A stretch of DNA of 64,000 nt, from positions 124,001-188,000 of the forward strand of contig JACKEJ010000011.1 of the NCBI GenBank assembly GCA_020633055.1, in the 5' to 3' direction. Position numbers and translations under genes: made by a program. Below are positions 53,833 to 62,367 of this stretch, one piece after another (position 1 is the first letter of the stretch; every line of letters begins with the position of its first letter). The notes under the pieces are model-generated. The model did no database searches. It had not been told where the DNA came from and was given only the letters and a program-made list of their open reading frames with translations. The DNA comes from Sandaracinaceae bacterium (GTDB taxonomy: Bacteria > Myxococcota_A > Polyangia > Polyangiales > Houyiibacteriaceae).

Positions 53833-54543
53833 ATGGTCATCGATCCCGATCTGACGCTCGAAGAACTGACCCTCCGCGTGGGCGGATCGGGGGCGCCCCT
53901 GCTAGCCGAGGCGCTGCCCCGCGCGCTACGTCACGAGACCCTGCGTCAGCTCTGCCACCGGCACGACGTGCCCCTCGATGCGCTGGTCAGCGAACTCCGC
54001 CGCGCCGTCGACTGCGGTCCCATCGAACTCGGGGTGAGCGCGCTCATCGGGCACATCCTCCGCGACCATCACGACTTCGAGCGGCACGAGGCTCCCCGGC
54101 TGGCGGAACTCGCCGGCGACGTGGCTCGCATGCACGGTCGAACGCAGCCGGAGCTCATTCGCCTATCCGAGTACGCCGAGAGCCTGGCGGACGAGCTCGA
54201 AGCGCACCTCGCCCGCGAAGAGCGGGTGCTGTTCCCCTTCCTGCTCGCGCTCGACGCAGCCGCGAAGTGTGGTGGGGAGCGGCCGCAGGCGCCCTTTGCT
54301 TCACTGCGCCATCCCCTCCAGATCATGAGCGCCGAGCACGCCGTGGAGGACTCGCTGCTCGAGTCGATTCGCGCACTCACGGGAGGCTACGCCTGCCCCT
54401 CCGATGCCGACGAGCCGTGGCGCGAGCTCATGGAAGGGCTCCGCGGGCTCGACGTCGACCTGACGCGTCACGTCCTGATCGAGGACGGGGTGCTGTTCCC
54501 CCTGGCGCTGGCCCTCGAAGAGGAGCTGCAGCGCGACGACTGA
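53833..54543 (+). CDS. Ric-like hemerythrin-domain protein without the CCGG motif
   Basis: The 236-aa protein begins MVIDPDLTLEEL, the family-typical start of the DUF1858/ScdA_N module, but has no DYCCGG; the equivalent region reads LRQLCHRHDVPLDAL. The hemerythrin-like bundle is intact (ILRDHHDFERHEAPRL, HLAREERVLFPFLL, HPLQIMSAEHAVEDS, HVLIEDGVLFPLALAL). It is a diverged paralogue of RIC, 0.9 kb away, and heads an operon with the radical SAM and PPO genes. A role as NO or O2 sensor, or iron donor for haem, is only an inference. Confidence 0.82.
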   Translation: MVIDPDLTLEELTLRVGGSGAPLLAEALPRALRHETLRQLCHRHDVPLDALVSELRRAVDCGPIELGVSALIGHILRDHHDFERHEAPRLAELAGDVARMHGRTQPELIRLSEYAESLADELEAHLAREERVLFPFLLALDAAAKCGGERPQAPFASLRHPLQIMSAEHAVEDSLLESIRALTGGYACPSDADEPWRELMEGLRGLDVDLTRHVLIEDGVLFPLALALEEELQRDD

Positions 54544-54574
54544 GACCCCTTGTTCGGCACCAAAGCGAGGTTGT

Positions 54575-55663
54575 ATGCCCAGGCCCACAGCAGTCCCCTT
54601 CGACCAGGCCCCCTTCATCCTCTTCTGGGAAACCACGCGCGCTTGCGACCTGGCGTGCCTGCACTGCCGAGCCTGCGCGGTACCCACGCGGGACGCGCGC
54701 GAGCTGACCACCCGCGAGGGCAAGCGATTGCTGGATGAGGCCGCAGCGATGGGTACCAAGCTGGTGGTCCTCACAGGCGGCGACCCTGCCAAGCGCTCCG
54801 ACATCGTCGAGCTGGTTCGTCACGGCACGTACCTGGGTCTCCGCATCGCGCTCACGCCTAGCGCCACACCGCTGGTCACACGCGAATGGCTCGAGCGCTT
54901 GCGCGACGCCGGCGTCGCGCGGGTGGCCATCAGCATCGACGGCGCCAGCGCCACGACCCATGACCGCTTTCGGGGTGTGGTCGGGTCATGGGCACGCTCG
55001 CATCAGATCCTGGACCACGCGCGGTCGCTGGGGCTCTCGACGCAGGCCAACACCAGCGTCAGCGCCCGCAACGTGAGCGAGCTGCCACTGCTGGCTACCC
55101 AGCTCGCCGACCGGCGCATCAACCTGTGGGGCGTGTTCTTCGTAGTGCCCGTGGGGCGTGCCACTGGGAGCGAGACGCTGCCGACCGACGAGGTCGAGCG
55201 CCAGCTCGAGTGGCTGGCCCTGCTGACCGCGCGCGCGCCGTTCGACATCAAGACCACCGCGGCGCCGCAGTTCCGGCGCGTGCTGCTCCAGCGCAACACG
55301 AAGCAGCAGAGCGTCGTGGGGCTGCGCGACGTCGGAGGCGAGGACGCCATCGGCCGCGTCCGACGCGGCATCAACGACGGTCAAGGCGTCGCGTTCGTCT
55401 CGCACGTCGGGGACATCCAGCCGAGCGGCTTCCTGCCCGTCGTGGCAGGCAACGTGCGGGCGGAAGGTCTGACCGCCACGTACCAGCGGTCGTCAGTCTT
55501 CCTAGCGTTGCGTGAGCCGGACCTGCTCGAAGGGGCCTGTGGGAGCTGTGAGTTCCGCAAGGTCTGCGGCGGTTCGCGGGCGAGAGCCTACGCTGCCAGC
55601 GGGAGCTTCCTGGCGGAGGACCCGGCCTGCCCGTACGAGCCGGCCACCGCGAGGGCGTCTTGA
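54575..55663 (+). CDS. Radical SAM/SPASM protein, TIGR04053 type (AhbD-related)
   Basis: The 362-aa protein has the radical SAM cluster motif CDLACLHC (C24, C28, C31), the family start PFILFWETTRACDL, VLTGGDPAKRSDIVEL and the marker FDIKTTAAPQFRRVLLQ. A SPASM-like C-terminus with a Cys set (GACGSCEFRKVCGG, EDPACPYE) would bind an auxiliary cluster. Relatives AhbD and NirJ modify haem precursors. Being followed by a protoporphyrinogen oxidase gene with a 4-nt overlap, a role in tetrapyrrole chemistry is likely but not shown. It starts 31 bp after the hemerythrin-like gene. Confidence 0.87.
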   Translation: MPRPTAVPFDQAPFILFWETTRACDLACLHCRACAVPTRDARELTTREGKRLLDEAAAMGTKLVVLTGGDPAKRSDIVELVRHGTYLGLRIALTPSATPLVTREWLERLRDAGVARVAISIDGASATTHDRFRGVVGSWARSHQILDHARSLGLSTQANTSVSARNVSELPLLATQLADRRINLWGVFFVVPVGRATGSETLPTDEVERQLEWLALLTARAPFDIKTTAAPQFRRVLLQRNTKQQSVVGLRDVGGEDAIGRVRRGINDGQGVAFVSHVGDIQPSGFLPVVAGNVRAEGLTATYQRSSVFLALREPDLLEGACGSCEFRKVCGGSRARAYAASGSFLAEDPACPYEPATARAS

Positions 55664-57039
55664 CCACCGCGGTGGTCATCGGCGCTGGCGTGGCCGGGCT
55701 GGGCGCGGCAGCGCGGCTGCGGCGAGCCGGGGCCCGTGTGACGCTGCTCGAGGCGGGCGCTCGCGTGGGAGGCCTGGTCGAGACGGAGCGTACGGGCGGC
55801 TGGGTGATCGAGCACGGCGCCGATAGCTTCCTCTCGAGCAAGTCGCAGATGACACAGCACCTCGCGTGGCTGGGCCTCGAGGGCAAGCTCGTGCGCAGCG
55901 GCAGCGCCCCGCGCCGCGCCTACATCGCAGGCCGAGGGGGCCTCGAGCCGCTCCCCGCGAGCCTCTTCCGCTTCGAGCGGGGCGCGGTGCGGGAGCTGCT
56001 GGGATCGCGCCTGCTGAGCCCCAGCGCGAAGCTGCGCCTCCTGCTCGAGCCCTTCGTGACGCGCGCAACCGAGGAAGAGAGCGTGGCCGGCTTCATGGGG
56101 CGTCGCTTCGGCGTGGAGGTGGCGGAGCACATCGTGGAGCCCATGCTGCGCGGGGTCTTCGGCTCGCCCACGAGCGCGCTCGGCATGCAGGGCGCCATGC
56201 CCAAGCTCGCCGACCACGAGCGCCGCTACGGGAGCGTGGGGCTGGCCCTGATGCTGGCGCCACGGAGCGGCGAGCAGGGAGGACTGGTGACGCTCTCGGG
56301 TGGCATGCAGACGCTCGTCGAGGCGCTGGCGCAGGAGGTGGCCCCCTGGACGTACCTCGGCGTCCCGGCACAGAGCATTCGGCGGACGAGCGTGGGGCAG
56401 CTGCGCGTGATCACCAGCCGACACGGAGAGATCGAGGCCGACACCGTGGTGCTGGCCTGCCCGACCTGGATGGGCGCGCGGCTCGTCGCTGGACTGGACC
56501 CCACGCTCTCGGACCAGCTCGCCATGATCCGGGCGTCGGACGTGAACGTGGTGTCCCTGGGCTACCACGCCGCCGACCTGCCCTTCATTTCGAAGGGCGC
56601 GACTGGAGACGGCGATTGGGCCGCGGGCGTAGACGGCACAGGCTTCCTGGTGGACCCTGCGCTCGGCCGCGCGCTGGTCGCGTGCACGTGGGCGAGCCGC
56701 AAGTGGCACGGCCGCGCGCCGCGCGGCGAGGTGTTGGTGCGCTGCGTGATGGAGGCCCCGCCCGGCTGCAGCGACGCCGAGTTGGTGGAGTTCACGCGCG
56801 CGGAGCTGCAGCACTTCGTGGGCATCACGGCGGAGCCCACGCTCTCGCGGACCAAGCGCAGGCTGCGGGCGCTGCCCATCTACGCCCCGGGACACCACGC
56901 GCACGTGGCCGACGCACGCGCGCGGGCACGCGAGCTGGGCATCGAGCTCGCCGGCAACGGCTACGACGGAATCGGCGTTCCGGACTGCCTCGCGAGCGGG
57001 CTGCGCGCGGCGGCCCGTGTGCTGCGTGACCCCGCATAG
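55660..57039 (+). CDS. hemY: Protoporphyrinogen/coproporphyrinogen oxidase, HemY (HemG) type
   Basis: The 459-aa FAD protein has the dinucleotide-binding start VVIGAGVAGLGAAARL...VTLLEA, the PPO signature GGLVETERTGGWVIEHGADSF and the conserved end GNGYDGIGVPDCLASG. It oxidises (proto- or copro-)porphyrinogen IX during haem synthesis, normally with O2; the acceptor under low oxygen is unknown. The start is a TTG inside TTGA overlapping the radical SAM stop codon, so it is tightly coupled. It converges on the nap operon. Confidence 0.92.
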   Translation: MTTAVVIGAGVAGLGAAARLRRAGARVTLLEAGARVGGLVETERTGGWVIEHGADSFLSSKSQMTQHLAWLGLEGKLVRSGSAPRRAYIAGRGGLEPLPASLFRFERGAVRELLGSRLLSPSAKLRLLLEPFVTRATEEESVAGFMGRRFGVEVAEHIVEPMLRGVFGSPTSALGMQGAMPKLADHERRYGSVGLALMLAPRSGEQGGLVTLSGGMQTLVEALAQEVAPWTYLGVPAQSIRRTSVGQLRVITSRHGEIEADTVVLACPTWMGARLVAGLDPTLSDQLAMIRASDVNVVSLGYHAADLPFISKGATGDGDWAAGVDGTGFLVDPALGRALVACTWASRKWHGRAPRGEVLVRCVMEAPPGCSDAELVEFTRAELQHFVGITAEPTLSRTKRRLRALPIYAPGHHAHVADARARARELGIELAGNGYDGIGVPDCLASGLRAAARVLRDPA

Positions 57040-57080
57040 CAGCGAAGAGGAGGCGCCCGCTCGACTGGAGTGGCCACGCC

Positions 57081-57108
57081 GAGCGCCGCCTTCCCACGGC
57101 GGTCGCTC
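57081..57108. terminator. Possible hairpin between convergent operons
   Basis: GAGCG-C-CCGCC/GGCGG-T-CGCTC forms a 10-bp stem with one mismatch and a 7-nt loop, overlapping the last bases of the porin gene. No U-run follows, so termination is uncertain. Confidence 0.4.
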
Positions 57109-58747
57109 AGCGCGTGTAGCGCAGCTCCAGCTCTGCGAAGTGGGCCAGCTCGTCCACCGGGTAGGCGTCGGTGAAGGCACGAAAGAGGCTGTAGTTGGCG
57201 CGCAACGCGAGACCCGTGCCGATCTGCCAGCGCGCGCCGACGTCGGCCTCGAAGCCAGCCAGCCCGTCACCGCTGAGCGCGCCCGCCTCTGGCCGCACGA
57301 ACAGGTGGGTGTCGAGCGTGAAGCGCAGCTCGGCGTTGGCGTTCACGGCGGCGTGGAAGACCGCGCCTGCGACGTTCGAGCGACCCCCGATAATGTCCGC
57401 GAAGCCGAGCCAGATGTGCGCCGTGGGGTAGAGCTGGTCCCACGCTTCGTTCTTCGCGGTCCCTGGGTCGTCGCCAGACGCGTAGAAGCCCTCGAGCGCG
57501 AGGCGGAGATGATCCTGCGCGAGCGTGACGCCTGCCTCGGCGTCGAACTGGAACGCGCGCAGCTTGGCGGCCCCGGTGCGCCCGAGCTGCACCCCAGCCT
57601 CGGCGCGATAGTCGAACAGGCCGATGCGCTGCCTGGCCCGAACGCCCAGCGTGGAGCGCTGGAGTCCCGGCGTGCCGGGGATGCCCCCCGAGCTGGCCGC
57701 GGCGCGCAGTTGCTCCAACAGGTAGACGTCCAGCGCGAGCCCCTCATGGAGCAACGGTCCGAGCGCCGCGTAGGCGCCCAGCAGGTACGCGTCGGTGTCT
57801 GCGAAGTTGTTGGTGGCCCCCTCCACCAGCTGCGCCCCGAACACGTCGAGCCACGCCCCGCTGCCCAGGTCCACGCGGACCTTGGCCGCATCGAACGCGC
57901 GCCCCATGGGGTGCCAGGGGACGGACCCGAGCACCAGGTGCTCCCCGTAGTTGAGCTCCTGGCGACCCAGCTGCACGCTCACCCGGTCGGTGGCGATCGT
58001 GATGAAGCCCTGGTGCAGACCGAGAGCGGCGTCCGTGAGGTCGGCGCCCGAGGACCACGCCCCCGAGGCCTGTGGCTCGATGCGCGCCGAGAGCCGCACA
58101 CGTCCCAGCTCGATGGGCGTGAGGATGAGCGCGAAGCGAAAGCGAAAGCGGACGAAGTCGTTGTCCGCGAGGCCGAGTTCGTCGTAGCCTGTGCGCACCT
58201 CGGGACGCGTGAAGGCGTCGAGCCCCCAGTCGAACGGCCACGCTGCGGGCGCGGCGGGCGCCTCCGGTGGCGGCTCGCTCGGTGCAGACTGCTCCTCCGG
58301 CACGGGCGCAACGTCTTCCTGCGCTGTGGCCTCGGCGTCGCCTGCGCCCACCGCGTCGCCCTCCGCGGGCGCGGCCGTGGCGTCCGTTGGCGAGGCGGAG
58401 GGAGACTGCGCCCCCGCTTCCCCCGAGGCGCACAGCAGCAGCGCGGCGACCAGCGCCGCCATCCTCACGAGCTGGCGTGGCACGGCGCGGCCCGCGCCCA
58501 TGATAGTGTCGCACCACACCTGTCCGTCGAGCACATAGCGCACCTGGACTGCCCGCACGGCGCCGGCCTCGAGCGCGCCCACCGCCTTGTCCAGCGTCCA
58601 GGTGCGCTCCTCCGCGTACGCGGTGGCAGCGGCCTTGGCGCGCACCTCGAGGGGGCTGTCGAGCGCGCGCAGGTCCTCGAGGTAGGTGTCGAAGGTCGCC
58701 TCGTCGAGAGAGGCGCGGTACACGTCCGGGAGCTCGCTGAGCTTCAT
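57107..58747 (-). CDS. Small domain fused to alginate-export-type outer-membrane porin
   Basis: One 546-aa frame contains two parts. Residues 1 to about 83 form a small uncharacterised domain (MKLSELPDVYRASLDEATFD, then VQVRYVLDGQVWCDTIM). From residue 83 (MGAGRAVPRQLVRM) a normal signal peptide follows (AALVAALLLCASGEAGA), then an Ala/Pro/Glu linker and a beta-barrel of the alginate-export family (ATDRVSVQLGRQELNYG, LVLGSVPWHPMGRAFDAAKV, LRFTLDTHLFVRPEAG). An internal ATG at 58501 could start the porin alone. The first ATG overlaps the ferredoxin stop (ATGA), so the fused frame is part of the nap operon. A porin for nitrate or nitrite passage is possible. Confidence 0.75.
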   Translation of the reverse strand: MKLSELPDVYRASLDEATFDTYLEDLRALDSPLEVRAKAAATAYAEERTWTLDKAVGALEAGAVRAVQVRYVLDGQVWCDTIMGAGRAVPRQLVRMAALVAALLLCASGEAGAQSPSASPTDATAAPAEGDAVGAGDAEATAQEDVAPVPEEQSAPSEPPPEAPAAPAAWPFDWGLDAFTRPEVRTGYDELGLADNDFVRFRFRFALILTPIELGRVRLSARIEPQASGAWSSGADLTDAALGLHQGFITIATDRVSVQLGRQELNYGEHLVLGSVPWHPMGRAFDAAKVRVDLGSGAWLDVFGAQLVEGATNNFADTDAYLLGAYAALGPLLHEGLALDVYLLEQLRAAASSGGIPGTPGLQRSTLGVRARQRIGLFDYRAEAGVQLGRTGAAKLRAFQFDAEAGVTLAQDHLRLALEGFYASGDDPGTAKNEAWDQLYPTAHIWLGFADIIGGRSNVAGAVFHAAVNANAELRFTLDTHLFVRPEAGALSGDGLAGFEADVGARWQIGTGLALRANYSLFRAFTDAYPVDELAHFAELELRYTR

Positions 58748-59157
58748 GGTGTGGTCCTTTTCGAGGGGATGAGCGGGAGCACCCGGATGGCGGGGCTCGG
58801 CGCAGGACAAGCGGGTTCGCATGCGCCGCAGCCCGTGCAGCGGTCTCCGTCCACGACGGGGTAGAGCCCATCCAGCCTGAGCGCGCCAGGCTCGGGGCAG
58901 CGCTCCACGCAGACGCTGCACACCTGCCCTGCGCCCGCCAGGCAGCCGAAGCGGTCGACCGTGGCCCGGAACGACATGCTGGGGAGCGCCACGCGGCGAC
59001 GCGCGCTCGGCCTTGCCCACGGTGGCGCGGGCGCAGCTTCCCCGTCGGCGGCCAGCGCCTCGGCCTGCGTCGGGCCCGCCGCCACGCGTCCGGCGATCAC
59101 CGGCCGCAGTCGCGCCAGCAGGAAGTCGCGCCGCCCGAGCGGCAGGTCACGACTCAC
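58744..59157 (-). CDS. NapF/NapG-like 4Fe-4S ferredoxin
   Basis: The 137-aa protein begins with LGRRDFLLARLRP, a short Tat-like or NapF-like N-terminus. It has two cluster motifs: CLAGAGQVCSVCVERCPEPGAL and CTGCGACEPACPAPSPAI. The size fits NapF, which assists NapA maturation or electron supply; NapG is longer. The GTG start at 59157 overlaps the stop of the cytochrome gene (GTGA). Confidence 0.78.
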   Translation of the reverse strand: MSRDLPLGRRDFLLARLRPVIAGRVAAGPTQAEALAADGEAAPAPPWARPSARRRVALPSMSFRATVDRFGCLAGAGQVCSVCVERCPEPGALRLDGLYPVVDGDRCTGCGACEPACPAPSPAIRVLPLIPSKRTTP

Positions 59158-59954
59158 CGCGCCCCCGCCGTGGTGAGACCGGGGAGCGGCGCGAGGGTGG
59201 AGCGCGGGCGCTGATCCAGAGTCGCCGAAGGGGCATGACACTGCGGGCAGCTCTGCCGCCAGGGGTGACTGGTGGTGAGCCCCGAGGCTTGCGTGCCGTG
59301 GCAGCTGTCGCAGCGCTCGCGCATGAACGTCCGATGCGGCATGGTGGGCGGCGCACCGGGCCACGCGCGCTCTCCGCGCTCGGGCTCGGTCAACCCCAGG
59401 AAGCTGTTCACCTCGCTGACCGAGTGCGCCAACGGCGCGCTCCGCGGCAGCGGGCTCTCGGCGAGCGCGTGGCACTGCAGGCAGCTGTCGAAGCGCTCGT
59501 GGCTCATGAGCGGCGCCGCCCGACCTTCCACGCGCATCCCCTCGGCGTGGCAGGCCAGACACGCGGGTGCGCCGTGCTGATCGACCGCGTGCGGAATGGT
59601 GGGCGGGGCGCCGTCGTAGGCACGCGCCTCGCGCCGCGCCGCAGCAGCCTGCGCGTAGGCCACCGGGTCGTGGGGAGGCGCCTCGGCCCCCGTGCCCGGC
59701 TGCGCACGCATGGACTCGAGCGCCAGCAGCTGGGTAGCCCGCCGGTCGGCATAGCGCGCGGACTCCATGCCGGCCTGCGGAGGCGCTGTGGCCGCGCCGT
59801 GAACGGGCTCGGTCACCGCTTGGTAGCCGCGCGGCTGCTCCGCGTGGCGCGTGCCGGTCATGTACCCCACGGCCGCGACCACCACGGCGCCAGCGAGGAA
59901 CACCGAGCGCCAGCGGCGTCCGCCTTGGTCACTGACGGAACCGTCGTCACTCAC
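59154..59954 (-). CDS. Tetrahaem NapB-like cytochrome c with internal duplication
   Basis: The 266-aa protein has an N-terminal membrane anchor (VFLAGAVVVAAVGYMTG). Four haem motifs are CLACH (132-136), CLQCH (158-162), CDSCH (215-219) and CPQCH (236-240). Two modules both begin GAPPT(I/M)PH and hold two CxxCH each: residues about 115-163 and 200-241. One such module corresponds to the dihaem NapB subunit of periplasmic nitrate reductase, so this is a duplicated NapB. It follows napA with an 8-bp overlap and would pass electrons to it. Confidence 0.88.
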   Translation of the reverse strand: MSDDGSVSDQGGRRWRSVFLAGAVVVAAVGYMTGTRHAEQPRGYQAVTEPVHGAATAPPQAGMESARYADRRATQLLALESMRAQPGTGAEAPPHDPVAYAQAAAARREARAYDGAPPTIPHAVDQHGAPACLACHAEGMRVEGRAAPLMSHERFDSCLQCHALAESPLPRSAPLAHSVSEVNSFLGLTEPERGERAWPGAPPTMPHRTFMRERCDSCHGTQASGLTTSHPWRQSCPQCHAPSATLDQRPRSTLAPLPGLTTAGAR

Positions 59955-62367
59955 GGGACCCCGCTCTGCGCGGGACGCGCACCACGCGCGCCGCGCACTT
60001 CTTGTAGTCCGGCTGCTTCGAGATGGGACAGTAGTCCTCGAGCGTCAGCTCGTTGATGGCCAGCCGCTCGTCGAAGAACGGCACGAACAGCGAGCCCTCG
60101 GGAGGGCGGCCGCGCCCGTCGATCCAGGCCGCGATTTCGATGGCTCCGCGCCGCGTCTCGAGCCGCACCACGTCTCCGTTCTCGACACCCAGACGGCGCG
60201 CGTCGGTCGGGTTTAGCTCCACGTAAGCCTCGGGCATGGCGCGCCGCAGCTGCGGGATGCGCATGGTCATCGACCCCGTGTGCCAGTGCTCGATCACGCG
60301 ACCCGTGCACAGCCAAAACGGGAACTCGTCATCTGGCTCCTCGGGCGGCGCGACGTAGGGCTGGATCCAGACCTGTGCGCGGTCGTCGCTCGAGGTGGAG
60401 TGATAGAACTGGAAGCCCTTGCCAGCCTCCACGTAGGGGTCCTCGCCCTCGACGAAGCGGTAGCGCGTCTCCGCCCAGACTCCGTCGCGCTCGACCACTG
60501 GCCAGCGCAGCCCGCGAGCGCGCGTGTACTCCGCGTATGGCGCGAGGTCCTTGTGCTTGTAGCGCGAGAAGCGCCTGTACTCGTCGAACAGCTGCTGGTC
60601 GACGTTCACGTCGTAGTACCGCCGGAAGTCCCAGACCGGCACCTCGGCGCCCGTCGCATCGCTCATGCGGAACAGAAAGCGCCCGTCTTTGTCGCGCATA
60701 CCGAGGTGACCGCGGTCGAACAGCTTCCGCGCCACCGCGATGACCTGCCACGCGTCGTCACGCGCCTCGCCCGGCGGATTCACCATCTTGAACCACTGCT
60801 GGGTGCGTCGCTCGGAGTTGCCCACCATGCCGTTCTTCTCGACCCACATGGCGGACGGGAGGATCAGGTCCGCTGCCCGGACGGTGGCCGTGGGGTACAC
60901 GTCCGAGACGATCAGGAACTTCCCTGGGATGCTACGGCTGGGCTCGAACAGCGCCTTGGTGTTGGGCAGCGACTGCGCCGGGTTGGTGACCTGCACCCAG
61001 ATGGTGTCGATGTCACCCCCCTCGCTGGCCGCGGTGGAGAAGCGCCGCCACATCTCCACAGTGTGCGCTCCCGGCGTGGCGTTGATGCGCCCCTCGGGCA
61101 GGTTCCAGATCTCCTCCGCGTGGCGGCGATGCTCGGGGTTCGCCACCACCAGGCCGCCCGGCAGCGCGTGCGAAAGCGTGCCCACTTCGCGCGCCGTACC
61201 GCAGGCCGAGGGCTGCCCGGTGAGGCTCTGCGGCCCATCGCCCTGACGCCCCCAGTGCCCCGACAGCAAGTGGATGGCGTGGATCTGCCGGTTCACGCCC
61301 GTGCCGCGCGTGTGCTGATTGCCGCCCATGCACCACAGGCTGGTGATGCGCAGGTCACGGTCCGCGAACAGCCCGGCCAACATGCGAATCTTGGCTGCCG
61401 GCACACCCGACAGCTCCTGCACCCGCTCGGGGGTGTACTCGCCCATGGCCGCGCGGAACGTGTCGAAGTCGGTGGCGACGCCCATCAGCTCCGGAGCGCC
61501 CTCCTCGCGCCGGAACGCCACGTGGCGCTCCACGAACTCGCGGTCGTACGTGGCGTCCTCGATGAGCAGGTGCAGGACGCCGTTGAGGACGGCGATGTCC
61601 GACTGCGGGCGGAACTCGAGGTACTCGTCGGCGAAGCCCGTGGTGCGCGTGCGACGCGTACCGATGTCGATGATGCGCAGGTCCTCGCCGCGCGCGCGCC
61701 GGTCGACCATCCGGGAGAAGAGGATGGGGTGCATCTCGGCGGGGTTGTTGCCCCACAGGAGCACCACGTTGGCGTGCTCTAGGTCGTCGAAGCAGCTGGC
61801 CGGCTCGTCCACGCCGTAGGTGGAGATGAAGCCGGTAACAGCCGACGCCATGCACAGCCGCGCGTTGGGGTCGATGTGGTTGTTGGCGAGCCCCCCCTTC
61901 ATGAACTTCTGCGCCGCGTAGCCCTCGGGGATGGTCCACTGACCAGACCCATAGAACGCGAAGCCGGCGGGGTTCCCCTCGATGCGGTCCGCAATGATGC
62001 CGAGCGCCTCGTCCCAGGAGATAGGCACGTGCACGTCGCCGCGCTTGATCATGGGGCGCGTGAGGCGGTCGCCGCCGTAGAGCGCGAGCCCCACATGGTA
62101 GCCCTTCACGCACAGCAGCCCGCGGTTCACGGCCGCCTGGCGGTCGCCCGCGATGGCCACCACGCGGTCGTTGCGCACACCCACCTGCACGTGACAGCCC
62201 GTCCCGCAGAAGCGGCACGGCGCCTTGTCCCAGGTCACGCCGCTGCCCACCTGCTCACGGATGGCGGGGTCCAGGGCGTCGGGCTCGTCGGCGCTCACGC
62301 TGCGCGCGAGGACGGCGGCGCTTGCCGCGCTCATGGCTGACGCCTTCAAGAAATCACGCCGATCCAT
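59947..62367 (-). CDS. napA: Periplasmic nitrate reductase catalytic subunit NapA
   Basis: The 806-aa molybdoenzyme (DMSO reductase family) reduces nitrate to nitrite in the periplasm. It has a Tat signal (MDRRDFLKASAM), [4Fe-4S] ligands C51, C54, C58 and C86 (CRFCGTGCHV, GLLCVKG), and the molybdenum ligand C172 in NARLCMASAVTGF, the Cys form typical of NapA. The FVPFFDERLAINELTLEDYCPISKQPDYKKCAARV end is NapA-like. The start ATG at 62367 is set by GGAGG 6 nt upstream; the longer frame is rejected. It overlaps napD by 14 bp. Confidence 0.96.
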   Translation of the reverse strand: MDRRDFLKASAMSAASAAVLARSVSADEPDALDPAIREQVGSGVTWDKAPCRFCGTGCHVQVGVRNDRVVAIAGDRQAAVNRGLLCVKGYHVGLALYGGDRLTRPMIKRGDVHVPISWDEALGIIADRIEGNPAGFAFYGSGQWTIPEGYAAQKFMKGGLANNHIDPNARLCMASAVTGFISTYGVDEPASCFDDLEHANVVLLWGNNPAEMHPILFSRMVDRRARGEDLRIIDIGTRRTRTTGFADEYLEFRPQSDIAVLNGVLHLLIEDATYDREFVERHVAFRREEGAPELMGVATDFDTFRAAMGEYTPERVQELSGVPAAKIRMLAGLFADRDLRITSLWCMGGNQHTRGTGVNRQIHAIHLLSGHWGRQGDGPQSLTGQPSACGTAREVGTLSHALPGGLVVANPEHRRHAEEIWNLPEGRINATPGAHTVEMWRRFSTAASEGGDIDTIWVQVTNPAQSLPNTKALFEPSRSIPGKFLIVSDVYPTATVRAADLILPSAMWVEKNGMVGNSERRTQQWFKMVNPPGEARDDAWQVIAVARKLFDRGHLGMRDKDGRFLFRMSDATGAEVPVWDFRRYYDVNVDQQLFDEYRRFSRYKHKDLAPYAEYTRARGLRWPVVERDGVWAETRYRFVEGEDPYVEAGKGFQFYHSTSSDDRAQVWIQPYVAPPEEPDDEFPFWLCTGRVIEHWHTGSMTMRIPQLRRAMPEAYVELNPTDARRLGVENGDVVRLETRRGAIEIAAWIDGRGRPPEGSLFVPFFDERLAINELTLEDYCPISKQPDYKKCAARVVRVPRRAGSRE

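Noticed and set aside
54575..57039. Haem d1 (nirJ-type) synthesis
   Set aside because: The radical SAM gene resembles TIGR04053 more than NirJ, and there is no nirS or other d1 gene; the nitrite reductase present is the copper type.
57017..58864. Plus-strand open frame of 615 codons
   Set aside because: Antisense to the porin gene of the nap operon, with no motif of its own.
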